Source of the DNA: JAIRNF01 sp031551125
GTDB lineage: Bacteria; Bacteroidota; Bacteroidia; Bacteroidales; UBA932
DNA: 64,000 bases
Direction: 5' to 3'
Assembly (NCBI GenBank): GCA_031551125.1
Contig: JAVBOB010000013.1
Coordinates: forward strand, 1-64,000
The number at the start of each line of letters is the position of its first letter. The stretch's first letter is position 1. Below the pieces are notes generated by a model. It made no database searches and was not told where the DNA came from. It saw only the letters and a list, made by a program, of their open reading frames with translations. Position numbers and translations under genes: made by a program. This document shows positions 24,939-34,463 of the stretch, piece after piece.

Positions 24939-26996
24939 TTATTTTTCAATAAGTTCAACGCTTCGTTTTACAAAACGGTCGAGGGCCTCGCCTTTTAAAC
25001 GGTTATTGGCTAGCAGCGCAAGATCTATCAGCTGTTGCGTTAGCTTGCTATTTTTGCCATAATCCAATAACAGACTTCGTTTTTGTTCTTGCGCCTCGTC
25101 TAAATGTTTTTGAACGTCTGCTTCTTGGTCTTTGAGGGCTTGTGGTATTTCTTCGTCTTTTTTACCTTCGTGTTGCTTATGTAGCTCGCTGTGCTCAAGC
25201 TCATATTTTGCTATTGAAGCATTTAGACCACTTAGCTTATCGGCCAGCACACTTTCTTTTTCCTCGTTTAGGCGAATCACCAACGGGTGGTTGGCGTTTA
25301 CCACAAGGTTTAACATATCGCCCATGTTGCCGTAAAAACCCATACCGTTTCCACCACTCGTTGCCGACATATCTTTCATACGGCGCATAAACTCGTTTTG
25401 AGTAATGAGAACCGGAGCATCCGTTTCACTTAGCGCGTCAACGCTTACTACGTAGTGCTCTTTCTCTCCGGATGGTGCGTTTGCTTCAAACATTGTTTGA
25501 AGTTCGCTTTGCTGTTCGGGGCTTAACTTTGATTCGGGAGTCTCGTCTTTTTCAATTAGGCGGCTTACAATGTCCGAGTCAACCCGTACAAAACGGGTGT
25601 TCTTTGTTTTTTCTTCCAGCTTATTTATGAAGTGGGCATCCAGCTGTCCGTCGAATATCAACACATCGTAACCTTTAGATTTGGCATCAGCAATAGCGCT
25701 ATACTGTTCATCTTTGTTTGATGCGTACAGGTACACCACATTGTTGTGCTTATCGGTTTGGTTGCTTTTTACAAGCTTATGGTATTCTTCAAGTGTAAAA
25801 TACTTTTCATCGATATTTTTTAGTAGGAAAAAATTTTCTGCCCTTTCATAGAACTTTTCATCGGTAATCATTCCATACACCATAAAGAGCTTCAAATCAT
25901 CCCACTTTTGCTCCAGCTGCGGACGGTCATTCTTGAATATATCTTGTAATCTATCGGCAACTTTCTTGGTAATGTGCGATGATATTTTCTTTACGTTCGA
26001 GTCGCTTTGCAGGTAGCTGCGTGATACGTTAAGCGGAATATCCGGTGAATCGATTACACCATGCAGTAAAGTTAGAAAGTCGGGAACAATTCCTTCTACC
26101 GAATCAGTAACAAAAACCTGATTGGAGTACAGCTGTATTTTATTTTTCTGAAAGTCGATATTGCTGTGAAATTTCGGAAAATATAAAATTCCTGTAAGCG
26201 TAAATGGGTAGTCAACGTTGAGGTGTATATAGAATAACGGCGCTTCTCCCATAGGGTATAGCTGGCGATAGAAGGTAATATAATCATCCTCCTTCAAATC
26301 GGAGGGGGTACGAGTCCACAACGGGTTGGTATCGTTTATAATATTATCCTTATCAGTATCTACATATTTACCGTCTTTCCACTCCTGCTCTTTACCAAAG
26401 GCTATGGGAACGGGAAGAAATTTACAATACTTATTCAGCAACGACTTAATGCGATTCTCATCTAAAAATTCGGCATTCTCGTCAGATATGTATAGTACAA
26501 TATCGGTTCCACGTTGCGCACGCTGGTCTGTCTCTTCAAGTGAATATTCAGGGCTGCCATCACACTCCCAATGCATGGCGGGGCTATCTTTATATGATTT
26601 GGTGAATATTTCCACCTTATCAGATACCATGAAGGAAGAGTAAAAGCCCAGACCAAAGTGGCCGATGATGTTGGTTTTGTCCTTGTATTTGGCTAAAAAC
26701 TCTTCAGCTCCCGAGAAAGCAATCTGGTTAATGTAGCGTTCTATTTCTCCGGCATCCATACCTACACCCGCATCAGATATGGTAAGCGTTTTCTTATCCT
26801 TATCCAGCTTAATATGAATGGTTAAATCGCCCGGCTCGCTCTTTACTTCTCCGGATGATGAAAGGGCTTTCAGCTTTTGTGTGGCATCAACGGCGTTAGA
26901 CACCAGCTCTCGCAAAAAAATCTCATGGTCGGAGTACAGAAATTTTTTGATGATTGGGAAAATGTTTTCAGTTGTTACGCCAATTTTTCCGTTCAT
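24939..26996 (-). CDS. htpG: Molecular chaperone HtpG (Hsp90 family)
   Basis: A 685-residue ATP-dependent chaperone of the cytoplasm. The N-terminal GHKL ATPase domain shows ELVSNAVDAT (ATP/Mg Asn), DAGVGMDAGEI, and GHFGLGFYSSFMVSDKV. The middle domain includes LPLNVSRSYLQ-like PLNVSRSYLQSD with its ATP-contacting Arg. The C-terminal dimerisation region follows. Length exceeds the E. coli form by about 60 residues, with a charged helix (about 590-650). The gene is monocistronic with a strong terminator. No heat-shock operator is recognisable. Confidence 0.95.
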   Translation of the reverse strand: MNGKIGVTTENIFPIIKKFLYSDHEIFLRELVSNAVDATQKLKALSSSGEVKSEPGDLTIHIKLDKDKKTLTISDAGVGMDAGEIERYINQIAFSGAEEFLAKYKDKTNIIGHFGLGFYSSFMVSDKVEIFTKSYKDSPAMHWECDGSPEYSLEETDQRAQRGTDIVLYISDENAEFLDENRIKSLLNKYCKFLPVPIAFGKEQEWKDGKYVDTDKDNIINDTNPLWTRTPSDLKEDDYITFYRQLYPMGEAPLFYIHLNVDYPFTLTGILYFPKFHSNIDFQKNKIQLYSNQVFVTDSVEGIVPDFLTLLHGVIDSPDIPLNVSRSYLQSDSNVKKISSHITKKVADRLQDIFKNDRPQLEQKWDDLKLFMVYGMITDEKFYERAENFFLLKNIDEKYFTLEEYHKLVKSNQTDKHNNVVYLYASNKDEQYSAIADAKSKGYDVLIFDGQLDAHFINKLEEKTKNTRFVRVDSDIVSRLIEKDETPESKLSPEQQSELQTMFEANAPSGEKEHYVVSVDALSETDAPVLITQNEFMRRMKDMSATSGGNGMGFYGNMGDMLNLVVNANHPLVIRLNEEKESVLADKLSGLNASIAKYELEHSELHKQHEGKKDEEIPQALKDQEADVQKHLDEAQEQKRSLLLDYGKNSKLTQQLIDLALLANNRLKGEALDRFVKRSVELIEK

Positions 26997-27189
26997 AACA
27001 TTCTCAAATTTGTATGGTTATAAGTTTAACTGTTTATCTTTTTAGGCCCCTTTAGGGGAGTTGGGGTAAACACCCGGATATGGGTGGAACTCAACTTTTG
27101 TGCCGAGAGGTAAAAAGTGCCAAATTGTCTGTTTGTACAGACAAAAAATGGCTGCTGAAAAAATCGGCAACCATTTATGTGAATTTGAG

Positions 27190-27222
27190 GTCGTCATTGC
27201 GAGCGAAGCGAAGCAATGACGT
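27190..27222. repeat. Palindromic repeat family A, short copy
   Basis: CGTCATTGCGAGCG followed by AAGCGAAGCAATGACG forms a compact palindrome between htpG and the transglycosylase gene. Confidence 0.8.
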
Positions 27223-27254
27223 GCTTGTTATTTATAGCCAGCAACTCGAATTAG

Positions 27255-28205
27255 CTATTGCTTATTTGCCCTAAACCCTTCCTTCGGAATTTTGATAGCA
27301 TAAGTCTTTTTTGCGCTATTGGTAAGCATGCCGTCACGCAACCAGGGGTTAAATAGCTTTATCATTTTGTAGTTTGTGCCATTTTCTTGAGCAAAATCGG
27401 CAATATTGGCAATCGAAGTTTTTATTTCCACCTCTTTGTACTCATAGGGTGGGTACAGGTCTGACTGAGCCACATTAAACCCGTATTCAGACGGATTGCT
27501 GAGAATAAGCTTATAGGCAACCGCCCTGTAAACGTAACGACCTGTTTCAATATTTAGCGACATGTCATAGTAGCTGTTGGTTTTTTGTCGTAAAATTTGC
27601 CCGTCAATATGCGCTATACCTACGTTGTAGGATGCCGCTGCCAACGACCAGTTCCCGTATTTTGCGTATGCTTTTTTAAAGTACTTGCAAGCGGCAACCG
27701 TTGCTTTTTCTATATGGTAACGTTCGTCAACTTCACCATTAACCTCTAGGCCGAATTCTTTTGCCGTTCCATCTAAGAATTGCCAAAAGCCTACTGCTCT
27801 GGCAGGTGATATTACATTTTGAAGATTGCTTTCGGCAACGCATAAGTACTTAAAATCGTCGGGGACACCTTGCTCTTTCAAAATAGGTTCGATAACCGGA
27901 AAAAAACGGTTGGCTAAACGAATGGTGTTTACCATAACACCATGGCCGTAAACAATTGATGTTAGCTCTCGTGATAACGACTCATTCACGTCAAAATTTT
28001 CTAAAGGAACAGCTTCTCCGGCAAATGTGGCAGAGGCCGGAGAAGAAATTGCTACAACATTTTGTAGCGCTAAAGGCTGTATGGGCTTACTTGGTTTCTC
28101 AACAGCAGCTTCACTATCGGGGCGTGCGCTGCAAATGGTGAGAAAAACCAACGCGGCTGTTGATAGTATAGCTAGGGTAATGGTTATAGACTTAAGCTTA
28201 TTCAT
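27255..28205 (-). CDS. Lytic transglycosylase (MltD-like, SLT domain)
   Basis: The enzyme cleaves peptidoglycan between N-acetylmuramic acid and N-acetylglucosamine, forming anhydro ends. The SLT catalytic domain (about 95-235) begins YLCVAESNLQNVISPARAVG, where Glu in AESN is the catalytic acid, followed by FWQFLDGTAKEFGL and YNVG(I)AH. The N-terminus has a membrane anchor or lipoprotein-like signal (1-25, with FLTIC); the lipobox is imperfect. It ends with a YKMIKLFNPWL segment that resembles part of a LysM-like tail. It precedes the MBL gene's transcript (also leftward) by 27 bases, so both may be one operon. Confidence 0.88.
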   Translation of the reverse strand: MNKLKSITITLAILSTAALVFLTICSARPDSEAAVEKPSKPIQPLALQNVVAISSPASATFAGEAVPLENFDVNESLSRELTSIVYGHGVMVNTIRLANRFFPVIEPILKEQGVPDDFKYLCVAESNLQNVISPARAVGFWQFLDGTAKEFGLEVNGEVDERYHIEKATVAACKYFKKAYAKYGNWSLAAASYNVGIAHIDGQILRQKTNSYYDMSLNIETGRYVYRAVAYKLILSNPSEYGFNVAQSDLYPPYEYKEVEIKTSIANIADFAQENGTNYKMIKLFNPWLRDGMLTNSAKKTYAIKIPKEGFRANKQ

Positions 28206-28232
28206 GTTGTTTATGTGGTATTAATAGATAAC

Positions 28233-28871
28233 TTAATTGAGAAATGGGTTGTACATTGCTTCGTTGCCAATAGTGGTTCCGGGGCCATGTCCGCAAACTA
28301 CTCGGGTGTCAGAGGGCAGCAGCATCAGCTTATTACGAATGCTACTCATCAGCTCATCATAATCACCACCGGGTAAATCAGTACGACCAATGCTACCGTT
28401 GAATAGCGTATCTCCGGCAATTAGCAGGTTGTCGTTTGCCGAGTAAAAGCATACGCCTCCCGGAGAGTGTCCGGGTGTATGAATTACCTTCAGCTCAGAG
28501 CTTCCAAAACGGAGCACTTGCGCATCTTCCAGAAAATTGATGGGGGTAGGAGGTGTTTCCATCTTCATGCCGAATGCCGCTACATGTGCTACGCTGTTTT
28601 CGATAAGGAATAAATCAGCACGGTGCATTCTTGGCAGTAACCCGTATGCCTGTTCAACATAAGCATTTCCCATAATATGGTCAAAATGCCCGTGTGTATT
28701 GAGTAGCATAACAGGCTTCAGCTCGTTATCGCGAATAAATTTTGACAATTCCTGTTGTTCGCCCAGATTATTGCAACCGGCATCAATAATTACACATTCC
28801 TTGCTTTCGTCATATAAAACAGATGTGTTCTCTTGCAATTCGTTGAATGCAAATACTTTTATTTGTAACAT
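28233..28871 (-). CDS. MBL-fold metallohydrolase (glyoxalase II-like)
   Basis: A 212-residue metallo-beta-lactamase fold. The metal-binding HGHFDH motif follows NT, and further ligands appear in HTPGHSPGG and IAGDTLFNGSIGRTDLPGGD. These features match hydroxyacylglutathione hydrolase-like proteins often called YcbL. The C-terminal substrate-binding domain of true GloB is absent. Substrate unknown. It lies directly upstream of the transglycosylase on the same strand. Confidence 0.88.
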   Translation of the reverse strand: MLQIKVFAFNELQENTSVLYDESKECVIIDAGCNNLGEQQELSKFIRDNELKPVMLLNTHGHFDHIMGNAYVEQAYGLLPRMHRADLFLIENSVAHVAAFGMKMETPPTPINFLEDAQVLRFGSSELKVIHTPGHSPGGVCFYSANDNLLIAGDTLFNGSIGRTDLPGGDYDELMSSIRNKLMLLPSDTRVVCGHGPGTTIGNEAMYNPFLN

Positions 28872-29078
28872 GTTGATTTTGTTCTAACCGTAATAGGCCT
28901 GCAAGTTATAAAAAATGTGTGTGTTACTTATTTAAAGTAAACAATTGTAAGAGAATCAAGTTCTTTAATTATGGTTAAGCATCTTTTAACTAATGCGTTG
29001 TTTTATTGCTTTCCCGAATCCTACTGGCTTTATCCCTGAAATTTGTCATCTTTGTAGTTTAATTGTAGATTTAAAGAT

Positions 29079-30056
29079 ATGTACTCAGAAGAAAAGTTAC
29101 GTGAGTTGGTAAATCAGGCAATTGTTCAGCTGGAGCTATCAAGAGATCCTGAAGCACTTTATGCTCCTATTTCATATAGCCTGTCTGTTGGTGGTAAACG
29201 TATCCGTCCTGTGCTTTGCCTTTTGTGTTACCAGCTGTATCATGAGCGGTTAGATGATGCTATACTAATGCCGGCGCTTGGTTTGGAAGTTTTTCACGGA
29301 TTCACGCTTATTCATGATGACATTATGGATAAAGCAGAAATTCGTCGCGGGCAACCTACCGTTCATAAAAAATGGAATACCAATACGGCCATTCTTTCCG
29401 GTGATGCGATGAGTATTGAAGCCTATCGGCTAATATCTCAAGCAAGTTCATCACAGCTGGCAAAAATTTTATCGGTATTTAATAAAACAGCGGCACAGGT
29501 TTGTGAGGGTCAGCAGCTGGATATGGATTTTGAATCATCTCCTATAATTACAGAAGAGGAGTATATTTCCATGATTGAGCTGAAAACGGCGGTGCTAATT
29601 GCCGCTTCGGCAAAAATAGGCGGTTTGGCCGCCGGAGCATCACCTGAAGATTGTGAATCACTTTATCGTTTTGGCCACAACCTAGGTCTGGCATTCCAAA
29701 TCCAGGATGATATTCTTGATACCTTTGGAGACCCTGCTCTTTTTGGAAAAGCCATAGGGGGAGACATTGCTACTAACAAGAAAACATTTTTACTGGTTAC
29801 CGCTTTAAGGAAAGCAACCGGACAAGACTTAAAGCAGCTGAATGCTATTCTTACCGGAAAAGCCATGGAAAAGGATGAACGTTTTGCTCAGGTGCGAGGA
29901 CTTTATGAAAAGCTGAATGTGAGAGAGGTTGCCGATAAGAGAGTGTCGGAGCTGTTCTCAGAGGCCATCAAATGTTTGGATAAAGTAAAACAACCGGACA
30001 AGCAGAAAGAGCTGTTACTGGCTTTTGCCGACAGCTTAATTGGCAGGACGCATTAA
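29079..30056 (+). CDS. Polyprenyl (farnesyl/octaprenyl-type) diphosphate synthase
   Basis: A trans-prenyl chain-elongating enzyme of 325 residues. The two aspartate-rich motifs are DDIMD (residues 80-84) and DDILD (about 209-213), which bind Mg-diphosphate. GGKRIRP (38-44) marks the start of the conserved core. Chain length is not predictable without modelling; in Bacteroidota such single-copy enzymes often supply farnesyl or longer chains for menaquinone and undecaprenol. It is followed by DUF4254 with 41 bases between. Confidence 0.92.
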   Translation: MYSEEKLRELVNQAIVQLELSRDPEALYAPISYSLSVGGKRIRPVLCLLCYQLYHERLDDAILMPALGLEVFHGFTLIHDDIMDKAEIRRGQPTVHKKWNTNTAILSGDAMSIEAYRLISQASSSQLAKILSVFNKTAAQVCEGQQLDMDFESSPIITEEEYISMIELKTAVLIAASAKIGGLAAGASPEDCESLYRFGHNLGLAFQIQDDILDTFGDPALFGKAIGGDIATNKKTFLLVTALRKATGQDLKQLNAILTGKAMEKDERFAQVRGLYEKLNVREVADKRVSELFSEAIKCLDKVKQPDKQKELLLAFADSLIGRTH

Positions 30057-30097
30057 AATAAAACTAAATAATCAGAATACTATCAAACTACGCAAAT

Positions 30098-30703
30098 ATG
30101 TTTACGGAACTCTGCAATCGCATATTCAATGCTTGTATTGATGACTACCATCGTACGGATAATGTTGATACACCGATTAAAAACCCTTATGAGGTAAAAA
30201 GTATAGAGTACTTTCTGTACCTTAAAAATTGGATTGACACGGTGCAGTGGCACTTTGAGGATATTATCCGCGATCCGAATATTGATCCGGTAGAAGCGTT
30301 GACGCTAAAGCGCAGAATTGATAAATCAAATCAAGACCGTACAGATTTGGTGGAGCTTATTGACAGCTATTTTCTAGATAAGTTCAAAAATGTGATTTCT
30401 AAACCCGATGCAACCATTAATACGGAAAGCCCCGCATGGGCAATAGACCGCCTATCAATTTTAGCGCTCAAAATCTATCACATGCGTCAGGAGGTGATGA
30501 GAACAGATGCTTCTCCCGAGCATAAAGCAGCCTGTGAGAAGAAGTTGAACGTGTTGTTGGAGCAGCAAAAAGATCTCTCATTGGCTATTGAGCAGCTAAT
30601 CAGCGACATTGAGAGTGGTAAAAAGTACATGAAGGTTTACAAACAAATGAAAATGTACAACGACCCCTCTCTTAATCCTGTGCTGTACGAAAAAAAGAGC
30701 TAA
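30098..30703 (+). CDS. DUF4254 protein
   Basis: A 201-residue, highly helical, charged protein lacking any signal peptide. It begins LCNRIFNACIDDYHRTDNV and includes a WHFEDIIRDPNIDP motif and RLSILALKIYHMRQEV, which I recall as DUF4254 features. Members often sit next to family 9 glycosyltransferases in Bacteroidota, as here (the GT9 begins 78 bases later). The role is unknown; a cytoplasmic partner of glycan synthesis is a guess from context. Confidence 0.75.
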   Translation: MFTELCNRIFNACIDDYHRTDNVDTPIKNPYEVKSIEYFLYLKNWIDTVQWHFEDIIRDPNIDPVEALTLKRRIDKSNQDRTDLVELIDSYFLDKFKNVISKPDATINTESPAWAIDRLSILALKIYHMRQEVMRTDASPEHKAACEKKLNVLLEQQKDLSLAIEQLISDIESGKKYMKVYKQMKMYNDPSLNPVLYEKKS

Positions 30704-30781
30704 TCCGACTTTTATATCGGTAAAACAACATTACCTTTGCGCGCTTTAAATTGTTTATAGGTAGGTTTATTCGCGTTACTT

Positions 30782-31864
30782 ATGGTTGCTTTGGCAAAAA
30801 AGAAAAAGAAAAAAATCCTGATCATGCGGTTCTCGGCCATGGGCGATGTTGCCATGACCGTACCCGTAGTGTATTCACTTGCCAAGCAGTACCCCGATGT
30901 GGAGTTTACGGTGCTATCTAAATCGTTTTACTCACCATTCTATACACCTAATGCCAACATTCGATTTTTGGGGGTTGATTTTAAGGGCGAATATCAGGGG
31001 CTGAAAGGGTTATTCAAGCTTTTCCGTACGCTTCGTGCTATGAAGTTTGATGCAGTTGCCGATTTACACTTCGTTCTTCGTACGATTATCCTATCTATTC
31101 TTTTCAGACTTACCGGGATTCCGGTTACCCACGTTAGGAAAGGAAGAAAAACCCGAAAACAGCTAACCCGAAAGAAAAATAAGAAGCTTACTAAGCAGGC
31201 CAGCATGTTTCAGCGATACGCTAAGGTATTTACCCGCATGGGCTATCCTGTTCATTTCGATTTCAAGAGCATTTACGATTGGTATAAGCTTAACCCCGAT
31301 CAAAAAGGTACAGTTACCGGAATAAAGGAGGGGAAGTGGTTAGGTGTAGCTCCCTTTGCCAAGCATGTAGGTAAAATATACCCGCTCGATAAAATGGAAC
31401 AGGTTGTTGCTTACTTTGCCAATCAACCGCACATTAAAGTATTCTTATTTGGTGCGGGAAAAGAGGAAAAGGAAGTGCTTGAGCGATGGGAGGCTAAATA
31501 TACCAACGCTATATCGTTGGTTGGAAAGCTTAACCTGAGTGGTGAGTTGGACGTGATTAACCGTCTTGACGTAATGCTGGCAATGGACTCTGCAAACATG
31601 CACATGGCTTCAATGGTCGATACTCCTGTGGTATCGGTTTGGGGAGCAACACATCCTATTGCCGGATTTTACGGCTGGCACCAACCACCTGAAAATGCCA
31701 TTCAGGTCATAGACCTTCCCTGTAGGCCTTGCTCTATCTTCGGAAATAAAGATTGCTATCGGGGTGATTACGCTTGCTTTCTGGGCATTACCCCCAAAAT
31801 GATTATTGAAAAACTTGAGCCTTACTTGGAAGAAGAGGAAGAAGTAAAGGGCGAGTTGGACTAG
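30782..31864 (+). CDS. Family 9 glycosyltransferase (heptosyltransferase-like)
   Basis: A GT-B fold enzyme of 360 residues that probably adds a core sugar to lipopolysaccharide. It starts ILIMRFSAMGDVAMTVPVV, the typical heptosyltransferase opening, and has the nucleotide-sugar site MDSANMHMASMVDTPVVSVWG followed by CRPCSIFGNKDCYRG. The start has a run of Lys codons, and the first Met at 30782 is the only option. It is preceded by TACCTTTG at 30732-30739, a possible -7 box. The acceptor is unknown. Confidence 0.88.
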   Translation: MVALAKKKKKKILIMRFSAMGDVAMTVPVVYSLAKQYPDVEFTVLSKSFYSPFYTPNANIRFLGVDFKGEYQGLKGLFKLFRTLRAMKFDAVADLHFVLRTIILSILFRLTGIPVTHVRKGRKTRKQLTRKKNKKLTKQASMFQRYAKVFTRMGYPVHFDFKSIYDWYKLNPDQKGTVTGIKEGKWLGVAPFAKHVGKIYPLDKMEQVVAYFANQPHIKVFLFGAGKEEKEVLERWEAKYTNAISLVGKLNLSGELDVINRLDVMLAMDSANMHMASMVDTPVVSVWGATHPIAGFYGWHQPPENAIQVIDLPCRPCSIFGNKDCYRGDYACFLGITPKMIIEKLEPYLEEEEEVKGELD

Positions 31865-31889
31865 ATTCCTTCAAGAACATTTTTTATAG

Positions 31890-32022
31890 CGGGTTAGTAA
31901 AGGCAGCCCCAGAAGTGGGCTGAATGTGAATAACCGTGGGTGAAACCCACGGGACAAGTGGCTGAACTTAGTTGCGTGTGAAGCACTTCCTTTTTCCAGA
32001 AGAAGAGAGGTGTTTCACACGC
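31890..32022. repeat. Hairpin repeat family E, copy 1
   Basis: The unit contains GGCAGCCCCAGAAGTGGGC, ACCGTGGGTGAAACCCACGG, and a long hairpin with arms TTGCGTGTGAAGCAC and GTGTTTCACACGCAA. An inverted copy at 61994-62116 shares the flanking modules but has a different stem sequence. Confidence 0.75.
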
Positions 32023-32102
32023 AATTTTCGCTTTTGCTCAATTAACTCCATAAGGTTGTTTGTTCTATTTTATTGAATAACATTTCAATACTTACAGAAA
32101 GT

Positions 32103-32795
32103 CTAATATAGAATCCACTTAATAACAGGTGCAAATACGGATGTTGCCACTCCCATAAGCCCTATGGCCAGCCCGCTTATAGCACCTTCAACAGCTCCCA
32201 TTTCAATAGCCCTTGCCGTTCCTACACCATGAGCAGCAGCACCCATTGCTAACCCTTTGGCAATATGGCTGTGTATCCCCAAAGCCTTCATCACAAAAGG
32301 CCCGACTAATCCCCCAAAAATACCAACGGCAATAACAATTACAGCCGACAGGGACGGAATACCGCCCAAGCCTTTCGCTATTTCAATGGCAATAGGAGAG
32401 GTAACAGATTTTGGGAAAAGCGTCATGGTTAGCTCAAAGTCCGGATTCATCAGCTTAGCAATACCCGCCACGCTGAGCACTCCAACAATACTGCCTATAA
32501 CAATAGCAGTTAGAAGTGATAGCCAGTTTTCACGAATGTAGTGGCGTTGCTCATATAGCCCCAGCCCCAGCGCAACAACCGATGGGCCTAGCATAAAGTC
32601 GATGATAAATGCACCTTTACTATAGGTAGCATACTCAATATTAAAAGAGCGTAGCACAACAATTATTACCAATACCGATGGAAGTAGCGGGTGTAACAGC
32701 GTGATTTTTGTTTTTTTGTAAAGGTAAAGCGATGCAAGAAACACACCCAGCGTGAGCAACAGCATGTATAGGCTGTTATGTATCGATTCAGCCAT
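32103..32795 (-). CDS. lrgB: LrgB family membrane protein
   Basis: LrgB/CidB is the larger partner of a holin-like pair linked to murein hydrolase export and programmed lysis. The protein has 230 residues and about seven helices, with the family segment GLGGIPSLSAVIVIAVGIFG and AAAHGVGTARAIEMG. It starts inside the lrgA end (overlap 8 bases), so they are coupled. No LytSR regulator is seen in the window. Confidence 0.9.
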   Translation of the reverse strand: MAESIHNSLYMLLLTLGVFLASLYLYKKTKITLLHPLLPSVLVIIVVLRSFNIEYATYSKGAFIIDFMLGPSVVALGLGLYEQRHYIRENWLSLLTAIVIGSIVGVLSVAGIAKLMNPDFELTMTLFPKSVTSPIAIEIAKGLGGIPSLSAVIVIAVGIFGGLVGPFVMKALGIHSHIAKGLAMGAAAHGVGTARAIEMGAVEGAISGLAIGLMGVATSVFAPVIKWILY

Positions 32796-33135
32796 TGCGC
32801 TTGCCTCCTTTTTCTTGAATAGCTGCTACCGTAGCAAACACGGCCAGCGTGCTGAGTATGGAGGCAACAAGTATAAATGCCCAACCTTGCTTTAGCACAT
32901 CGAAGTAAACCATTATGCCAACTCCCGCCGGAACGAAAAACAACGACATGTTTTTAGTCAGAAAGTTTGCAACAACCCGTATTTGCTCTGGCTTAACCAC
33001 CTTTATACATAGCGCAAAGAAAAATAACAGCATTCCCACTACGCTTCCCGGAATAATATTTCCGATAAATGAAGCGGTAAGAACACCTATTGCCCAAAAT
33101 AGAAGTATGATGAAAAACCCTCGTAAAAGTGGCAT
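32788..33135 (-). CDS. lrgA: CidA/LrgA family holin-like protein
   Basis: A 115-residue protein with four hydrophobic helices and the segment GNIIPGSVVGMLLFFFALCIK, which is a CidA/LrgA signature, then FFVPAGVGIMVY. It forms a pair with the downstream lrgB gene. The direct role in lysis or in other metabolite export is debated for the family. Confidence 0.9.
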   Translation of the reverse strand: MPLLRGFFIILLFWAIGVLTASFIGNIIPGSVVGMLLFFFALCIKVVKPEQIRVVANFLTKNMSLFFVPAGVGIMVYFDVLKQGWAFILVASILSTLAVFATVAAIQEKGGKRNG

Positions 33136-33224
33136 AACTAATAATTAATTCAATAACGGACTGACAGTCCAACTTAATTCAGCCCAATGCATTGCGTTGG
33201 GTTTCTTGGTAGCATGATTACATT

Positions 33225-33361
33225 ACGCGCGAAGCACTGTTCTTGTCTTGGAAAACTGATGGTGCTTCGCGCGCCATGGCACCGCTTAATCTGAAAGTCC
33301 CAAGGTGTCGCTTTGCTCTGCCATTGGGCTGAAATAAACCGCCACTCTGTGGCGTATTTCT
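33225..33361. repeat. Repeat family D, copy 1
   Basis: The unit has arms CGCGCGAAGCAC and GTGCTTCGCGCG, then a region with GGGCTGAAATAAACCGCCAC and CTCTGTGGCGT. A diverged copy lies at 62399-62536. It fills the gap between lrgA and the exonuclease gene. Confidence 0.75.
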
Positions 33362-33423
33362 TTTGGCCTAGAGCAGCCTAGAGAACGCTTTGTACTAAGT
33401 AAAACACTTTGTATTGAGGCCAC

Positions 33424-34185
33424 TTATTTCAGCTCAAGCATTACCGGACAGTGGTCTGAATGTACAACCCAATCTAAAATATCGGCGTTAATGAGCTTAT
33501 CCTTTAGATTTTCGCTGACTAAAAAGTAGTCAATACGCCAGCCTACATTTCTTGGCCGCGATCCGGCTCGGTAGCTCCACCAGCTGTAGCGGTTAGGCTC
33601 TTGACAAAATACACGGAAGCTGTCAACAAACCCTTCGGCAATCAGCTGGTCAAACCACTCACGTTCTTCCGGCAAAAAACCCGACACAGTAGTATGCTTA
33701 TCAGGATTATTAATATCAATAGGTTTATGACAAATGTTGAAATCTCCGGTGAGTATGAGCTTCGGTCGTTCCTCTCGCAACTTCTTTACATAACGGGTAA
33801 ACTCAAAGAGATATTCCATTTTAAATTCCTGCCGGTGGTCGCCCATAGTGCCAGACGGGAAGTAGGAGCAGATAAGCGTATAATCTCCAATATCGGCACG
33901 AATCAGCCTCCCTTCCGTATCAAACTTATCATCACCAATGCCAATAGATACGTGGTTAATTGGTATTCGGCTTAAAATGGCTGTTCCGCTGTAACCCTTC
34001 TTTGTGGCGGAGTTCCAATGGCATGTATAGCCCATACTTTCAAAAGCAGCAGTAGGCATTTGATCAGGTTGGGCTTTGGTTTCCTGTATGCAAATAATAT
34101 CGGGCTGTTCGCTTTGAACCCAGTCCATAAGTCCTTTGCCCATTGCGGAACGTATGCCGTTAAGGTTGTATGAAATCAGCTTCAT
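33424..34185 (-). CDS. xth: Exodeoxyribonuclease III (AP endonuclease)
   Basis: This class of enzyme nicks abasic DNA and trims 3' ends in base excision repair. The 253-residue protein has MKLISYNLNGIRSA at its start, IICIQETKAQ with the metal-binding Glu, ILTGDFNI (catalytic Asp and Asn), WRIDYFLVS, and HSDHCPVMLEL at the end with the catalytic His. It is a single-gene leftward unit divergent from the S9 peptidase gene. Confidence 0.94.
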   Translation of the reverse strand: MKLISYNLNGIRSAMGKGLMDWVQSEQPDIICIQETKAQPDQMPTAAFESMGYTCHWNSATKKGYSGTAILSRIPINHVSIGIGDDKFDTEGRLIRADIGDYTLICSYFPSGTMGDHRQEFKMEYLFEFTRYVKKLREERPKLILTGDFNICHKPIDINNPDKHTTVSGFLPEEREWFDQLIAEGFVDSFRVFCQEPNRYSWWSYRAGSRPRNVGWRIDYFLVSENLKDKLINADILDWVVHSDHCPVMLELK

Positions 34186-34463
34186 TGTTATTTGTAGTGT
34201 TTTGAGAGGTTAAAGATATAAAAAGGCTAAGAGCCAGCAAGCATAGAAACGGATTATTAGTATGATTTGTTTTGGTTGAGGGGGTATAAGCCGATAGATT
34301 GTGTGATAAATAGTAAGCAGAAATTGGTTATATAGCATCAATATTAGCTTAATAAATGTTGAATGAGTAGGGATTTTTTCTCATCTTTGTGTCGGACTAC
34401 CAACTACTACCTTCTCAAGTTGTACTTTTGTTATATTCTACTTCAAACCAAACTCTATATACG

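Noticed and set aside
27080..27274. Rightward 64-codon frame
   Set aside because: It runs through repeat family A and into the 3' end of the transglycosylase gene on the opposite strand.
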